Origin: Pomacea canaliculata
Lineage: Eukaryota > Mollusca > Gastropoda > Architaenioglossa > Ampullariidae
Length of the DNA stretch: 64,000 nt
Direction of reading: 5' to 3'
Assembly (NCBI RefSeq): GCF_003073045.1
Contig: NC_037593.1
Location: 6,191,525-6,255,524, forward strand
Positions 62,696-64,000 of the stretch are shown here, in pieces (positions within the stretch are counted from its first letter, which is position 1; every line of letters starts with the position of its first letter). Under the pieces are notes generated by a model. The model was given only the letters and a program-made list of their open reading frames with translations. It was not told where the DNA came from and ran no database searches. A program made the translations under genes and the position numbers.

Positions 62696-64000
62696 CTGCA
62701 CAATTAAGAATTTAATAAAATGAGGTGGGCTATCATTCTATTTACTATTTAAGTACAATAAAACCTTCTCTTTAAGACCTTCTATATTTTAAACCAAACC
62801 TGACTAAAAAGATTTAGAGACATATTTCCCTATTTAAATGTCATCTCCATTATGATTACCTCCCCAATGTGACAAATGACCAATAGTTTGTGCTCTATTA
62901 CAACTTTTTTTTCACAAGTTGAAAAAAGTTGAATACATTTTAGAGCAGACTGCTTCTCGTCACTATATTACATTTAATGTAGAAGTAATATAAATCAGCA
63001 TACTTTTAAAATAAGACAGCTTTTTTACTGTCACTGGTCATTTTGACCCAAAACCATATCACTCCAGCCATACTGACCTGAGTCAAATCAATTTTGCTAT
63101 GATCATATTGTCCCAAGTAAGACTACAGTGCCCAATATCTATTCAAGTCAGATGGGAGGTCAATACGGCAAATGACTGGCCCCATTTATTGTTGTCTTTA
63201 TTTTCCAGCACAATCAGCTGATTGTGCTTCATTAAAAATCTTTTGCAGAAGTCCCATGGTTATTAAAAAAAAGAGACTATTGTGACTAACTGTTTGTATT
63301 TTATTACAATTTTGAAATCACCTTGAAAAGAAAATACATATAGCACATTTTATGAGAGCATTCTTGTCTACCACTATATATATATTTATTGCTCTTACCT
63401 GGAAGGTTAGTCTATAAATCTTCAATCAAGTGCAACAATGGCAGAATAAATAAGCATGACTGAGCGAAAGCAAAACTGACAAAGAAAAGCACTATGATTT
63501 GAAAAGCTTTTACTCAGCACTTAAATCAATAAATGAACTTGCATGGTTGATAGAATGGAAGCAGAATAGTCAATTTCCTTACTAAGACCTTTCTCAGTTA
63601 CAACATGATTTTGGTGAATTTAAAAGGGAAGTTTAACTGTGATGGAAAAGCTAGTTATTGCCATTGATATATGTATATTTTTATCACAAATTTCATTTAT
63701 CCTATTACTTGATAATCACCGTTTTCTTCAACAAACTAAACGGTTGATCTAAGAAATTCATAAGCTGTTTTCTAATTATCTATCACACTCAAGAAACTTT
63801 GTAAATATAGTAGTAATACATTTAACTCAATAAAACATTTTAAACTGTAATATATGCCAGAAATTGGGCTAACTTTTATATATCTTATAAATGAAAGAGT
63901 ATGACAGGTAGATGATATTGTTTGTATGTCTGTCATTTTGTCAGAATCCATGCAAATCTACCGCATTTGTCCAATCCTCATTAAATTAGGAAACATTCTT
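62696..64000 (-). other. LRWD1 intron (continues past the window)
   Basis: AT-rich sequence with no exon that I can support. The next upstream WD-repeat exon of LRWD1 must lie beyond 64000. Confidence 0.6.

Overview
The window is intron-rich animal nuclear DNA. Gene content (GPN1, MMAB, SIRT4, LRWD1, a Kv channel, cytosolic sulfotransferases, a CARD protein), small exons in AT-rich introns, and the repeats (tRNA-derived SINEs, LINE fragments with an endonuclease/reverse-transcriptase style common in snails and bivalves, a hAT MITE) suggest a lophotrochozoan, most likely a gastropod mollusc. The species call is inference; the gene calls rest on exons translated by eye with matching splice phases.

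Layout. 1-5.1 kb: last exons of GPN1 (+). 7.2-14.7 kb: a nine-exon minus-strand gene for a CARD plus coiled-coil protein, tail-to-tail with GPN1; its introns hold a LINE fragment and a degenerate minisatellite. 14.8-20.0 kb: intergenic, with one full SINE. 20.1-24.4 kb: complete MMAB (-), nine coding exons. 24.4-30.5 kb: intergenic, with a LINE 3' end and one doubtful two-TM reading frame. 30.5-40.5 kb: a Shaw-related Kv channel (+) whose 7-kb second intron carries a hAT element nested in an inverted-repeat element. 41.2-41.9 kb: LINE fragment. 43.4-54.0 kb: a tandem duplication carrying two sulfotransferase genes (-). 55.1-57.9 kb: complete SIRT4 (+). 58.8-62.7 kb: the C-terminal half of LRWD1 (-), convergent with SIRT4; its 5' part lies beyond the right edge.

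The genes are mostly unrelated housekeeping functions. GPN1 acts in RNA polymerase II import, LRWD1 in ORC binding to chromatin, and MMAB and SIRT4 in mitochondrial metabolism. The less ordinary contents are the CARD/coiled-coil candidate signalling adaptor, a Kv subunit whose S6 gate has lost its second proline, and the young sulfotransferase pair.

A quality signal runs through the window. GPN1, the Kv gene and both sulfotransferases each carry one or two single-base frame breaks inside conserved exons, five of six of them apparent deletions. MMAB, SIRT4, LRWD1 and the CARD gene are clean. Consensus indel error is the simplest explanation, but pseudogenisation of a sulfotransferase copy is not excluded.
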